Positions 1 to 12,056 of a DNA stretch of 64,000 nt are shown piece by piece. This DNA is from Dermatophagoides farinae (Eukaryota > Arthropoda > Arachnida > Sarcoptiformes > Pyroglyphidae). The stretch covers positions 3,599,001 to 3,663,000 of the forward strand of contig NC_134677.1 of NCBI RefSeq assembly GCF_024713945.1, given 5' to 3'. Every line of letters begins with the position of its first letter. Within the stretch, counting starts at the first letter, position 1. Made by a program: the position numbers and the translations under genes. A model generated the notes under the pieces. The model had not been told where the DNA came from. It searched no databases and was given only the letters and a program-made list of their open reading frames with translations.

Positions 1-242
1 CACTAATAGTGTTTTTTGTTTGTTTGTGTGTTTTTACATGGTTTTTTTTTGTTGTTTTCAATTGTTTTGAAATATATAAAAAAACTATATGTAAACAAAT
101 AAATAGTTGCATGGTGTAGGTGTGTAAATTTTTTTTTTCGTTTTGGACAATTTAATTCTGTTATAGATATTGTATTGTATTGGCGGTTGAAACATCAAGT
201 GATGAAAAGGACATGAATGGCATTTAAAAATAGAATTTTTTT
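1..242. other. 3' flank of the tail-anchored protein gene
   Basis: T-rich sequence downstream (on the minus strand) of the stop codon at 243-245. It is probably 3' UTR and flank of the minus-strand gene. No coding signal is visible. Confidence 0.4.
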
Positions 243-3200
243 TTAACGATCGCCTTTCAATGCTTTTATAACCAATATGAATGTAGCCAACAATACAAGA
301 ATGGTTATCAATTTGGCAGCATTATTTAAATTGAATTCAAAACAATCACAATTTTCAACAGCCTCGGTGAATTTTTTGAATGAATCCTCTTTTTCTACTT
401 CAGGATTGAGAATCTTTCTTAGATCTGATACACGTGCACCAGTTGCAGAAGGAATTCCACTCATATAATATGGTGTGGATGTTAACGTGGTTGCTGATGA
501 CGTTTGCGTGATTGTCGATGGACGATGTAGATTTGATGATTGTCCGGCAATGGTTGCTGCTGGTTGTGATGATCTTGGTAAACTAAAACGGCCCCAACCG
601 GTCGCTCTAGGTCTTCGTGGCTGTTGTGTTGGTGGAAGCACGTTTGTTGGTAACGATTGTTGTTGTTGATTCGTTTGGCTTGTTGGCATTGATGGCACGG
701 TCGTTATATCTGATGTTGTCTCAGTGGATTGTTGTTGCGTTTTCATGGACAATATTGGTGAGGTTGAAGGTAATGATGATGAAGATAATGGTACTACAGC
801 TGATGGCTGTAATACAGATGATGGCACTTGTAGATAGTTGACGGACAACTGTAAAGGATTTTTATCCTTATAAACATCAATGGAATCGGTTTGCGATTGA
901 TTGAGCTTATCATTGGCCAAATTCAGCTTTGTTTGTTGATCTATCGTCTGGCCCATCGATTCCATCAATGCGATCGAATTGGAGGAGATTTGATCCTTCT
1001 GTATGATAAAAAAAAGTAATAGATAAAAAAAATTGTTGAAATTTTATTGATAATTGAAAATGCATAGAGTTATGGCTGTTCATATCGGAAATGTGTGTGT
1101 GTGTGTGCGTGCTGAATGAATTTTCAATGAGCTCAACATTTGATTTTCTTTTGTCAAATTTAATTTGCCATTAAACCACATTTACACGCACACACAAACA
1201 AATGAACTAGATATAAATTTATGGCAAAACTTAAAATTGGATGACAAATTTAAATTTGAAACTGAAAATTTCAATCTTGTATCACAACAAAGATTTTTTC
1301 TTTTTATTTTATATTCTTGAGTACACAATCTCCATTCATCTAGGTTCATCTAAACAATGATTGTTTATAATAAATAAAAAGAAAAATAAAAGAAAAGGAA
1401 AGGAAAAAAGTTCAATATTAATCAACTGCCAACAGAAAAAAGAACAAGTTTCTTCATAATATTCTTGTTGTTCTTAGTGCTGGTGTGCGGTTGACATTAG
1501 ATTATTGAAGCGAACAACAATTGACAGTTTATATACAAAGCCTTAGTTATGTCGTTGAATAACTTGTTCATAGAATTCATTTACCATCATTATTTATGAA
1601 ATTTGTCTATGTGTGATATGTGATTAATAGATTTAGTGATTCTCTGTATGCACTTAAATCATTATTGCCATATTATCTATATGGTATATTGAGAGAGAGA
1701 GAAAGAATGAATGATGTTCAGAATTTCATCCTTCTCACATACAAGAATCTATGATGGCCACCATACCAAGCAGGATAATGATGATGATGATGATGCTGTT
1801 GGTTTTCATTTTTTTCTTTTTTATTCTAATACTGGAACAATAAATTCAATTGAATTGTATATATGTTAAACGTTTTATATGACTATAAAAAGTGCTTTTG
1901 TTAAAAAAAAAAACTTTTGTGGCATTCAAGCAAAACTCTTGAATTACACATTCACACTTTCGTTTTTCCCTCATTTATTATTATTATTATTTCTTTTCTC
2001 TATGTAGTGAAAAAAAAATATTCAGCCACATTTGGCCACAATGAAAACAATGATGATGATGATGATGAAAGTCTGCATTCAACATCAACAAAGTTGAATC
2101 AAAATTCCTGAGCCTTTGAAAAAAAAATTCCTCGGTCTACCGCGTTTTATGCTAAATTATATTACACTGTATTAGTAGTTGATGGTGGTGGTTTTGGTTT
2201 TTGGTCGCAGATTTTTTTTTTCAATAGTTACGATTAAAACTATGCGATATTTTTTTTCTATTTCCGCTAGAATTCATATGAAATTCAATGATAATGATGT
2301 AGTTCTCGCTCTTTCTCATCGAATTTTTAAATTTACTTCTTTTGTTCAGTATTCATGTTTTTCATTTCTTTTTCATTCAACGAATTGGCCATTTCAAGTT
2401 TTTTTTCATCTTTTGTATATGAACAAAACGAACGAAAAAAAATTGGGCTTATTTTCGTATAAAAATGATGATGAGAAAAATGGAAATTGTGGCAAAGAAT
2501 CATTAATTTCAGGATTTGCTTCACCCCTTTATCGTAAACATTCTTTGAAATTTGTAATTGAATTTTTTTCAGTTAATTTAAATTCATATTTTCTATAACT
2601 ATCTTATTTCATCGTAAGATTTAAAAAAGAATCGGTAAAATCTGTGCATACATAGGCTGAAAATAAAATCTCACCTATGATAATACCATCACATAGTCTA
2701 TAAATTATTCTTTACTTTTATATTTAATTTTGTATGATGAGAATGAAAAAAATTCTAATATTCTAAAATGGTAAGTATACACACACTTGTTTTGATTCCC
2801 CAAATGGGACCAAAATGGAAATGTCTTATAAAATGATCAATGTAATGACAATCAATATTCGATATGAAAATGAGTTATGAATTTGAATTGAAAATGTCAA
2901 TGTTTTACACACTTATTATTTGATAAATGTCATTTATTCATATTTTTTTACAATTCAAAGTGAGAACGATTTTTTCGTTGAATTTTTTTTATATAATTTA
3001 CTAACCCATACATACATAAACACAAAAAATAATGAATTTTTCCTTTTGTTTTTCACATAATTTATCATCAAATGGATTTTTTTTCCATCATAATTTGTTT
3101 GCTAGCCAGAATTAATTAGATTTTATAATAAAATTTGAAAGAAACAATAATAAAACGGTTGTGAGATGGGTCAGCATTTTTAAACACTTTATACTAGACT

Positions 3201-6200
3201 AGATAATATATCTTTTAATTATCAATGTTCATGGGTCTCTACGTTATGAATGAAAAATTGAAACATTAAACCTATACGGATCAACAGTATTCCATAGAAT
3301 GGCCTGGTTTATTGACATTATAACTTTCATATATACTAAATGTTTTATTATGGAATGGCATTTTTGGATCTAGAAAAATTCTGTGTCATGAATGTTAGTG
3401 GCCAACAACAGCAACAACAACAAAAGAATGACAACAATATATTTTAATATTTTATTACATAACCGGTAGCTTATCATAAGCGGCTTATGATCATATAATG
3501 ATTTATTCTTTCACTGAATTGATAGACCATATCTTTAACTATTGGATTTTGGTCATATTTTGTCTCTGCATATTTTTCCTAGGAATTTCTGTACGGATCA
3601 TAATATAAGGTGATGAACTATTCGAGCAAAAGAAAAAGTAGACCATAACAAAAACGGTATCAAGAAAAAATAAAAATGAAAATTAAATACTGAAAACTAG
3701 TGAAAAGTCTGACTAAACCAACACTGGATAGTAAATGTAGCAGTTCAAAAAAAATTATTGTTGTTGACGATTGGGCATTAATTATGATCAAATGTCCAAG
3801 TGTGAATCGTTTGGATTATTTACGACCAGTTTTTCCAGTTTTTCATTTCGGTATGTGGTCGTTCATGAGAAAGAGAGAAAAAAAAATAATTTATAATTTA
3901 CATCCCTTTCCCAATAATTTATTTTTTTCCGTATGCATGTCTCTGTATATGTGTATCTAGCATGAATTTCAATTTTGCAGACCAAGCAACCATTCGAATC
4001 AAATATATCACAAATGTACAGAAAAAAATCCAGACAATCTTTTATCTATTTCGTTTGCAGAATTTTTTTTTTGTAATTTTACATCTCCAAAGAATCACAA
4101 ACAACAAATATTTATTTTTATTTGTCCACATTTCTTTAAAATTTAAATAAGAAAAATCTATATTTTCCTATTTACTTGATTCGGTATCAATGGATTGTTG
4201 AATTTTAATAATCATATATGTAGAAAACATTATTAGCACGGAACGGCATTTTTTCACATATTCAATCCTAATTCGCCTGAATGTATTTTTTTCCAATACA
4301 ATCATGTCAAATAGAAGAATTAATAATCAATTATTAAATTATTAATGACGATAATTATCATATATTAATTTATTATTAAACTTATCATCATAAATAATTT
4401 GACTTGTTTTTTATCGCCTTGTAAATCAACAAAAATATGTGTTTGTATGTGATGAATGCATAACGGAAGAATTGAACCTATTGAATAAAAAGTAAGATTA
4501 TGAATCCGATGACAACAAAAAAAAAATATAATTTCATTCGGAAAAAATAGATCAAAAAAAAAAAATTGAGAAATGCTATCAACAAATAAGCAAGCAAACA
4601 AACAAACAATAATGATGATGAATATGAACATTGATTGATGATAATGGTCTATTTGTTGTGAAAAGTTAGTTTTTTATATACAAACTTTTTTTTCGCGATA
4701 CAAATACTACTACAACTACTTAATAATAATAATGATAAAAGGATGTACATTAAATTGATCAAAAAAAAAATAGAGAGAATTTTTGTCATCTTTTATAATT
4801 TTGTTGTATTAAAAGAAGATTATTATGATTATGATAGTCAAAATATCTTTACATAGTTTTTATCTAATTTGTTTTTAGGATTTTTTATACTATATGGATA
4901 AATATCATAAAGATCTATCATGAAATTTGTGTGAAAATAATGAAAATGACAAAAATTTTTCAAAATGTCCCTATCGTACAATTCATTCCGTATGATAGAA
5001 TTGATCATACATGTTTTTGTTGATGAAAACGTTGAAGATTCCCAGTTGAATTTCAAATGTTCATTCCATTTCGTTATACTGACCAGCCAGCCAAAAAAAA
5101 AGAAAAAAATTTCAAGACAAAAAATGAATTCCCGGGATTTGCTTGTGTTTTCTAATCGTGATAGTCATCTGGGATCATGGAATAAAAATTAGATTGCATC
5201 ACAACAGGATCCTCAGGATTCAGGTTTTTTTTCTCGACTTGAATGTCGATTGATGTAATTGATGTTCTACTTATCTTTATCGTAAGTGTAAAATTATTAA
5301 TCATTCGGTTATTGTTCCGTTTGTAAAACATGAACCAACATGTACTTATGAATTTCATTCTTGTTTGTGTTTAATTCTAGAGAAAAAAAATACTATACAT
5401 CTAACTGTAATAATCAATTATTAATCATTCGGTTACGTTTGTAAAACATGAACCAACATGTACTTATGAATTTCATTCTTGTTTGTGTTTAATTCTAGAG
5501 AAAAAAAATACTATACATCTAACTGTAATAATCAATTTTCGGTCAATTGATTATGACCTTGTTTGTTTCTCACTAAATTTAATAATTAATTTTGGAACAA
5601 TAAAACATAGATCAAGACAATCAAAGACAGATGTCATCGACAAATCATCATCAAATAGCAAGGATTCTTGTGTGAATTCCAGTAGATAATTTTTTTTTTA
5701 GTTAATTTATCACCCATATTTCATGATGACCATAGTGAATACAAGAAAAATTATTATAAATTTTCAATTCTATGAAATTTCCAACAAACCCAATCATCTG
5801 TATATGGAAAAAATCCATATTCACCAGCAGAAGCCAGCTCATGCTCGTACCTTCATTGATAATAATGGAAATTCTACAGTAAAGCATTGTACATGCCGAT
5901 ACATGCTTTGTCGTCGTCACTATCCATGATATATGAATTCAATTTAGCGTAAGAAACCAGGGACTAGAAAAAGGATACAGACATTTAGATTTATAGATAT
6001 ATTATCGTTAGTACCAATGACTATCACCATTAGAATTTGGACTTATCCTTGATTTTCGGTAGTGGTGGCGGTGGTTTTTATTTCTCACCATCAAGCACAA
6101 AAAAAATCAATCGATATTATTTTTAGTCAATAAAAATTCTGGACATGGATATAACCATTAGAAAGGAAATATTTCTCAAAGAATATGTACAATATTTTAC

Positions 6201-9200
6201 TTGCTCTATGTTTCATAAATTTATATATGTTGACAGTTGAGTTTATTTCATTTCCATCGATCACATCCGGTTTCATAGTCACGATTATTCTAATAATGAT
6301 AATCGACTATACATTAATAGATCGAATTCGAAACAAAAAAAAAAATAAAAGTATCCATGGATACGAATTCTGCCTTGAGCGTTGTTCATTTTATGATTAT
6401 GATGATTATAATTATGATTTGTAAGAGGTATTTTAATGTTATTTATAGAAAATTTCAGAATACATCAGATAAAAAATAAACTGGATATATTCGTTGATCC
6501 AGAAGTGACAAAATATATTAGTTAAATAAAAATTGAATGAAAAAAATAGAGAGTAATAATTAAAAATGGATGAAAACAATGTGGCAAAAAAGATACATTT
6601 TTCTATTCAACTATATTGATCCTCAACATCCGAATAGATTGATAACTGATATGAATGATTTTGATATGATTGTTATCAACATGCTATAGGCTAGATATAT
6701 CGGATTTCGTAAAAAAAAGTCAAAAATCAGTCATCTATTTGTCATTCAGTGATGCATGAATGCATTCGGAAGTTTTGAATGATTTGATTTTCATTCATTT
6801 CCAACGAACATGTAAAAATAAGTCGATCAATATTGATTATAAGCTACAACAATTTTTTCTGCCCACTCAATGCCGCAAACAAACTGAAAACGAATTGAGT
6901 ATTGTAAGTTAATTGTTTTTCTGTTGTTGTTATTTTGTCCAATCAAATTGGCCATTTTTATTGGCCTATTGACATGTCTTTTCCATTCGTTATTCATCAT
7001 CATTTATATTGATGATGGTGATGAAATGATCAGGAAAAATACAGCCATTAATATAGCTAGCTACAATGAATTCGAATGAATGAATAAATAAATATTGGAA
7101 TTCAAATGTCATGTTATTTTGTTTTAAGAGAAAATTCAGGTATGTGATCAACCAGATATAAGTTTTTGGTTAGACAGTCAGGTTGTTATCGTTAATAAAA
7201 ATGGCATGATAAAAAAATAAACGATTGTGCGGGAATTTTCATTATTTTAGATATTTGAATCTTTTCCACTAATGACTAACATCAATGTTGATAAGGAACA
7301 TCACTACACTACTAATCAATGTGCATATGTGTGTTTCAGGCATTCAATTGAACTGAAAAAAAAATTTTAAATTGAAACTAACCGACAAAACACACACACA
7401 CACACACACACACATACATACAACACGAACCATTAAAGGCCCTGATATTGCCAATTCAACCATAAATAAAAAAAATCTACAATCGTTGAAAAATAAAAAT
7501 TTGTGATTCAGGCAATGAATAAGAATTTTCCCGAGGAAAAGAAAACGATTTTTCTAAGAGGTTCTAATTGGCCCTATTTTTTTGCAATTACAAGCATTTC
7601 TTGCGCCTTCTCAATACATATTGTGTAATAGAAAAAGAGAGTAATCAACATTATGCTGGAACGAATTGAACACAATGTTTAAAATGGGTGATAGATATAC
7701 CATAAATTGATTGCTGAATATAGTTTTTTTTGTTACAAAAAAAATTGTATGTTTTACATCACATAACAGTATATATTAGAATAACAACCGAATATAAGAT
7801 GAATATAAATGGATTCCAAAAAAGACTCAATTTTTTTTCATTAAAAAAAATGTTTATTTTGTCAAATCAACTGAAATGAACAAAAAACAAATGTTCAGCA
7901 TCATAAAAGAAATATAATAATGACAATAATTCTTTATCTAACAAAAAAGTTTTCATGAATCCTTTCTTTGCAACCTTTTGGAATATCCTTTAGATTCGTT
8001 ATTTTCTTTGTTTCTCTCTCTCTCGTGGGTCCCATAAAACCGCACATAGACTTACAAAATTTCATTTACTTCACATTCATATTTCGAATTCGGAAATTCA
8101 AAACAAAAATGCTGACATACATGGTGATCGAATCGATCTGATCGTTTTCGTTTTATCGTGATTCTCATTGAAAAAAAATCAAACCATTTCATTCTCTCTC
8201 TTTCTCTTGGGATCAGTATTAAACGAATCGAAATTTTGGTAGCGAAAAAAATTGGCCAAAAATAAGTGATGGTACAACCAGTAAAAAAAAATTTCAAGAA
8301 AAAAATGGCATAAATCATAAATTTGGAAATGAAAATGGCTTTGATTTGATTGTTGTTCACATAAGCTGTCCATGATTTGATAATCATACATTTGAAAGCG
8401 GTAAAAAAGTGAAAAAAGGTAACCGATATGACTAATCATTAAGAATTTGAACATTTGAAAAAATGTGGAATTTAAAACTAATAATAAAAATTTTAAGTGA
8501 TTGCCCATTTGATTCAATTATTCATACATTTTTGTCTCATTTTTTGATTTCATTATGATTCATATTTTTAGGGTACTGGTGATCAAAATTCAAGAATTGA
8601 ATCTAATTAGTTCCACTTAAGTCAAGTCAGGTTTTGATTTGTGTGTGTGTGATTGTTTGATAAATATAATCCATTCTTCATAATTTGTTCTGTTCCAGAT
8701 ATACTCACCATCTCTATGTATTATAGTTGGTTTTTTTTTCATTCAATATATTTATGTGAAAAGTTTCAATGCAAACAAATCAAAACAGAGACAATGATGT
8801 TTTGATGATGAAAGAAATGTCTATTTCTTATCATGATATATACTGAAACTCATAAATAAAAACACATACAAACGTATACAAACAAACCAAGTCAAGGAAA
8901 GAAATCAAACAATCTTTCTTTCTTTTCTTCACGAATAAATAAATAAATAACAAAAATTATTATTCTTTATATGAAATGAGAAGAAAATGACATTGGAAAC
9001 AAAAACCCCAGCTGATACATAATTTTTTTCAGGTCTCTAGAGTTTTATCAAATTCTGTTTTCACCATTTTATAATTACAACATCTACTATTAGATAAACA
9101 GAGACAATATTTTCAAATAATTAAATACAGAATATTGAATGAACAATATTCTATTCAATTTTAATGGTATATTGTTCAAAATTAATTTAATCATTATTAT

Positions 9201-11203
9201 TTGCTGTCTATGTGTGTTAATTATCAACATTGTAATCCCAATGAAAATGTTTTCTCAATGTTGATGATTATATAATCATCATAAACATGATTTCGTTGAT
9301 GTTTTTTTTTGTTCATAGGGAGGGGCTGAACAGAGCAAAAATAAAAATTCTGTTATTACATTAAAAAAAATTCTGCTTTAACTAGAAACAATGACCTAAA
9401 TATTATTGATGTAAAAACATTTTAGTATGGTACAAAATCGAAAATTGCTTCATACAAACAAATACAAACGCATATCGATCGAGTGGGTGGAAAGAAATAA
9501 TCATTTATGACGACAAACACATACACACATACACGCAAGTACAAAGGAAAAGCAAAACCAATCCGACCCTTGCGATTAAACACTCGAATCGAATTAAAAT
9601 ATAGGAGCACACGCACAAAACACAAATGGACACACACACATAATATATATCAATCCGATCGATTAAATTATTATTATATACAATAATAATGGTGGTTAAG
9701 ATTTGAGATTATTTTATCGATCGGATGTGATATTCGCGTATCATAATAATGATGAGCATCATCATCATCATCATCATCATATTATTATTATTGTTGTTGT
9801 TGTTTGTCCATTCAACACAAAAGAATTAATGTTATGTTGTTTCCTATCACTATAGTATATTTTTCTATTGTCTAAATGTTATATTGAATATTGTAAACAG
9901 AACAGTAAAGTAAACCAAAAACACTAACCTGAATTGATTGATTTCCAAAGACTTTTGAATCATCATCATGTCCTGGAAAGATATGTTGTTGTTGTTGTTC
10001 TTTAATTGTATTATTGCTAACATTAGTATTATTGCTACTACTTGTTGGTGAATCCACTTGGAATCGTACGATCGGTGATGGTGAAATATTGGTTATTGAA
10101 TTTTGAGATTTATCCCCATCCATTGTTGTGACACTGTTATTGGATGATAACGATGATAATGAAAGTTTTTTGGCACTATAATTCACATAATGATCAGCTT
10201 TAATATCGGTATTTTCTTGGCATTTATTAACACCACCACCACCACCACCACGAAGAAAAAATTTGAGCAAATTTTTTCGGCCAGATATTTTGCTTTGATT
10301 GAGACTTACACTTTCACTTGTTTCGCTTTCATCATAATGATCACTGGATTTTCGTCGCATTAAACCATTTCCATTACAGATAGATATTTCTTCCGGTATT
10401 TGAATTGGTGGTTTTTTTAATATACCAAATTTAGGCTGTGATCGATCACTAGTAGTCATTATTATTGTTGAATGAGAATTTGTTGATGATTTTGATGTTT
10501 CATTTGTCATAATGTTGACATTATGTTGCTGTAATGGTGGTGGTGGTGGGCTAACTTTAGCATTCTTCAATATGGATCTCAATGGATTACGATTCTTGGC
10601 CGTTGTATTCATCATAATTTGATTCTGGCCCATATGATTATTCTGAGAGCTACAATGTTCTGTTGATGATGATGGTGATGATTGTGGTGACCATGATTGT
10701 TCCATTCTTTGAATAATCGTAGCCGAACCATTGTTTGATTGTTGTTTGACAATTTGATCAGTAATGAAAGATGTGGATTTTTTGGTAGGTGAATCAACAT
10801 CCACTTGAACCAGATCCATAATGTTGCCATCATTTGTAAATGATGTATTAGAGAAATGGTGAGGATGATCACGATTAGGATGATTTGTTGGTGATGTATT
10901 TGAATTATTTGTTGCACCACTTGATGGTAATGATGATAATGTTGATGATAATATGGTCGATGTAGAACCCAAACGTTGTTGTTGTCCTGATTGATGATGT
11001 TGATAATGACCATTCGGTAAAACATTGAATCGTTGACCATTGTTGTTATTTTCATAATTGTGATAAATTGATCCATTTGTTGCTGTAGATCGCTGTTGAA
11101 GAGTTTGTTGTTGTGGTTGTTGTGATCGGAATGGTTTTTGATGTTGTTTATGGCGAAGATAGTGATCATAATGTTCATTGACCATTGTTTGCCAATACTT
11201 CAT
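243..11203 (-). CDS. Unrecognised tail-anchored membrane protein with long low-complexity cytosolic region
   Basis: Two coding exons on the minus strand: 11203-9929 and 998-243, joined by an 8.9 kb intron with a CAG|GTTAGT donor and a TACAG|AAG acceptor. The frame is phase 0 on both sides and gives about 676 aa. The start was taken at MKYWQTMV (11203) because candidate acceptors lie just upstream, so the longer open frame up to 11290 is probably not translated. The N-terminal exon is rich in Gln, His, Asn and Ser, with two similar short motifs (SILKNAKVSP and FGILKKPP). The C-terminal exon has Pro/Ser/Thr-rich sequence, then VSDLRKILNPE, then one hydrophobic helix (AAKLITILVLLATFILVIKAL) only a few residues from the end. 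This is the layout of a tail-anchored ER or mitochondrial outer-membrane protein. I do not recognise the family. A 5' non-coding exon is likely (strong minus-strand donor at 11567). Confidence 0.7.
5293..5537. repeat. 124-bp direct tandem duplication
   Basis: Two head-to-tail copies begin with ATTATTAATCATTCGGTTA at 5293 and 5417. The copies are almost identical over their whole length. The second lacks 6 nt present in the first (about 5308-5314), so it is about 118-121 bp. Each copy carries the short inverted element ACATGaaccaaCATGT. High identity in a non-coding intron suggests a recent local duplication. Confidence 0.9.
7389..7414. repeat. (CA)n microsatellite
   Basis: An uninterrupted CA run of about 13 units inside the large intron of the tail-anchored protein gene. 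Confidence 0.9.
9757..9790. repeat. (CAT)n then (ATT)n microsatellite
   Basis: About eight CAT units followed by ATT units, 140 nt inside the intron from the first coding exon. Confidence 0.85.
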
Positions 11204-12056
11204 TCTGTACGATAATAAAGTTGGCAGATCGATTAATTGCTGCAATCGATGATGATGATGATAATGATGAAACAACGACAGCAGCAACAATTACTTTTTG
11301 TCGATCACAATTGAACAACCACATCATGTCATTTATACAATTAATCATTCAAATAAAAACAAAGTTTCAATCGATCATTCTATTTTTTTAAGAAAAAAAT
11401 AAGAAAATAAAGATGATCTCATCATAATGAATCACGCAATACCACATAAACAAATGGACACACAGTATATCGTACGATGATAATGAATTCTAAAAGCATA
11501 TGAACGATTGTTAATGAAATAGCCGTTAATGAACAAATTGAAAATAATAACCAAAGCAAAAACTTACCAAACTTATTGATTCAAGAGACAATTTCAATTT
11601 TGAAAAATACGACCGCTAGTTGAATATCGAATGACTTTTTCTTTTCTTTCTGTCTTTGAATATTGGTTCGCAAAAGAAAAATATAACAATTATGAATAGT
11701 ATGGTCAATTATTTTTTATCAGGCGGTCGTTTGATCGAATAGAATACCCGGACCAAATATGGGCATGATAGGTGGCCGTAAAGCAATCGGTTTAATGTTT
11801 GAAAAATATGAAATGAATATATCGGACAACAACAAAGATGGTGATGACGACGAAAAATATCGATAAAAAAAGAATCGAATGAATAATGAGAATTCGACAG
11901 CCAGAATTTTTCTTTCGCACGATTTGTGGCCCGGTGTCAATGAAAATGAAATAAAAAAAAATTTCGTTGAGCGCAATCAAGAATCTTTAACGCGCCCAAA
12001 AAAAATCGGGCAACAAAGAATATACAAGCACACATGAACGCGCCAGAAACGAAGTA
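11204..12056. promoter_or_regulatory. Probable 5' leader and promoter region of the tail-anchored gene
   Basis: A strong minus-strand splice donor (TTG|GTAAGTTT, boundary 11567/11568) and acceptor-like sites just above the start codon (about 11207 and 11240) suggest a non-coding 5' exon. The stretch 11720-12056 is less AT-rich than its surroundings and has several CG dinucleotides. It could hold the promoter or first exon. No TATA box was chosen. Confidence 0.35.

Larger units (their letters stand above)
999..9928 (-). other. 8.9 kb intron, no recognisable gene inside
   Basis: AT-rich sequence between the two coding exons of the tail-anchored gene. Open frames on both strands are short, rich in Phe/Ile/Asn and Lys, and lack splice partners or recognisable domains. 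It contains dinucleotide and trinucleotide runs and the 124-bp duplication listed separately. Regulatory content is possible but cannot be read by eye. Confidence 0.6.

Noticed and set aside
2179-2598. 139-codon plus-strand frame in the large intron
   Set aside because: Phe/Lys/Asn-rich composition from AT-rich DNA, no family features, no splice partners.
10612-11178. 188-codon minus-strand frame rich in His, Asn and Ile
   Set aside because: It is an out-of-frame shadow of the first exon of the tail-anchored gene, produced by the CAT/AAC repeats.
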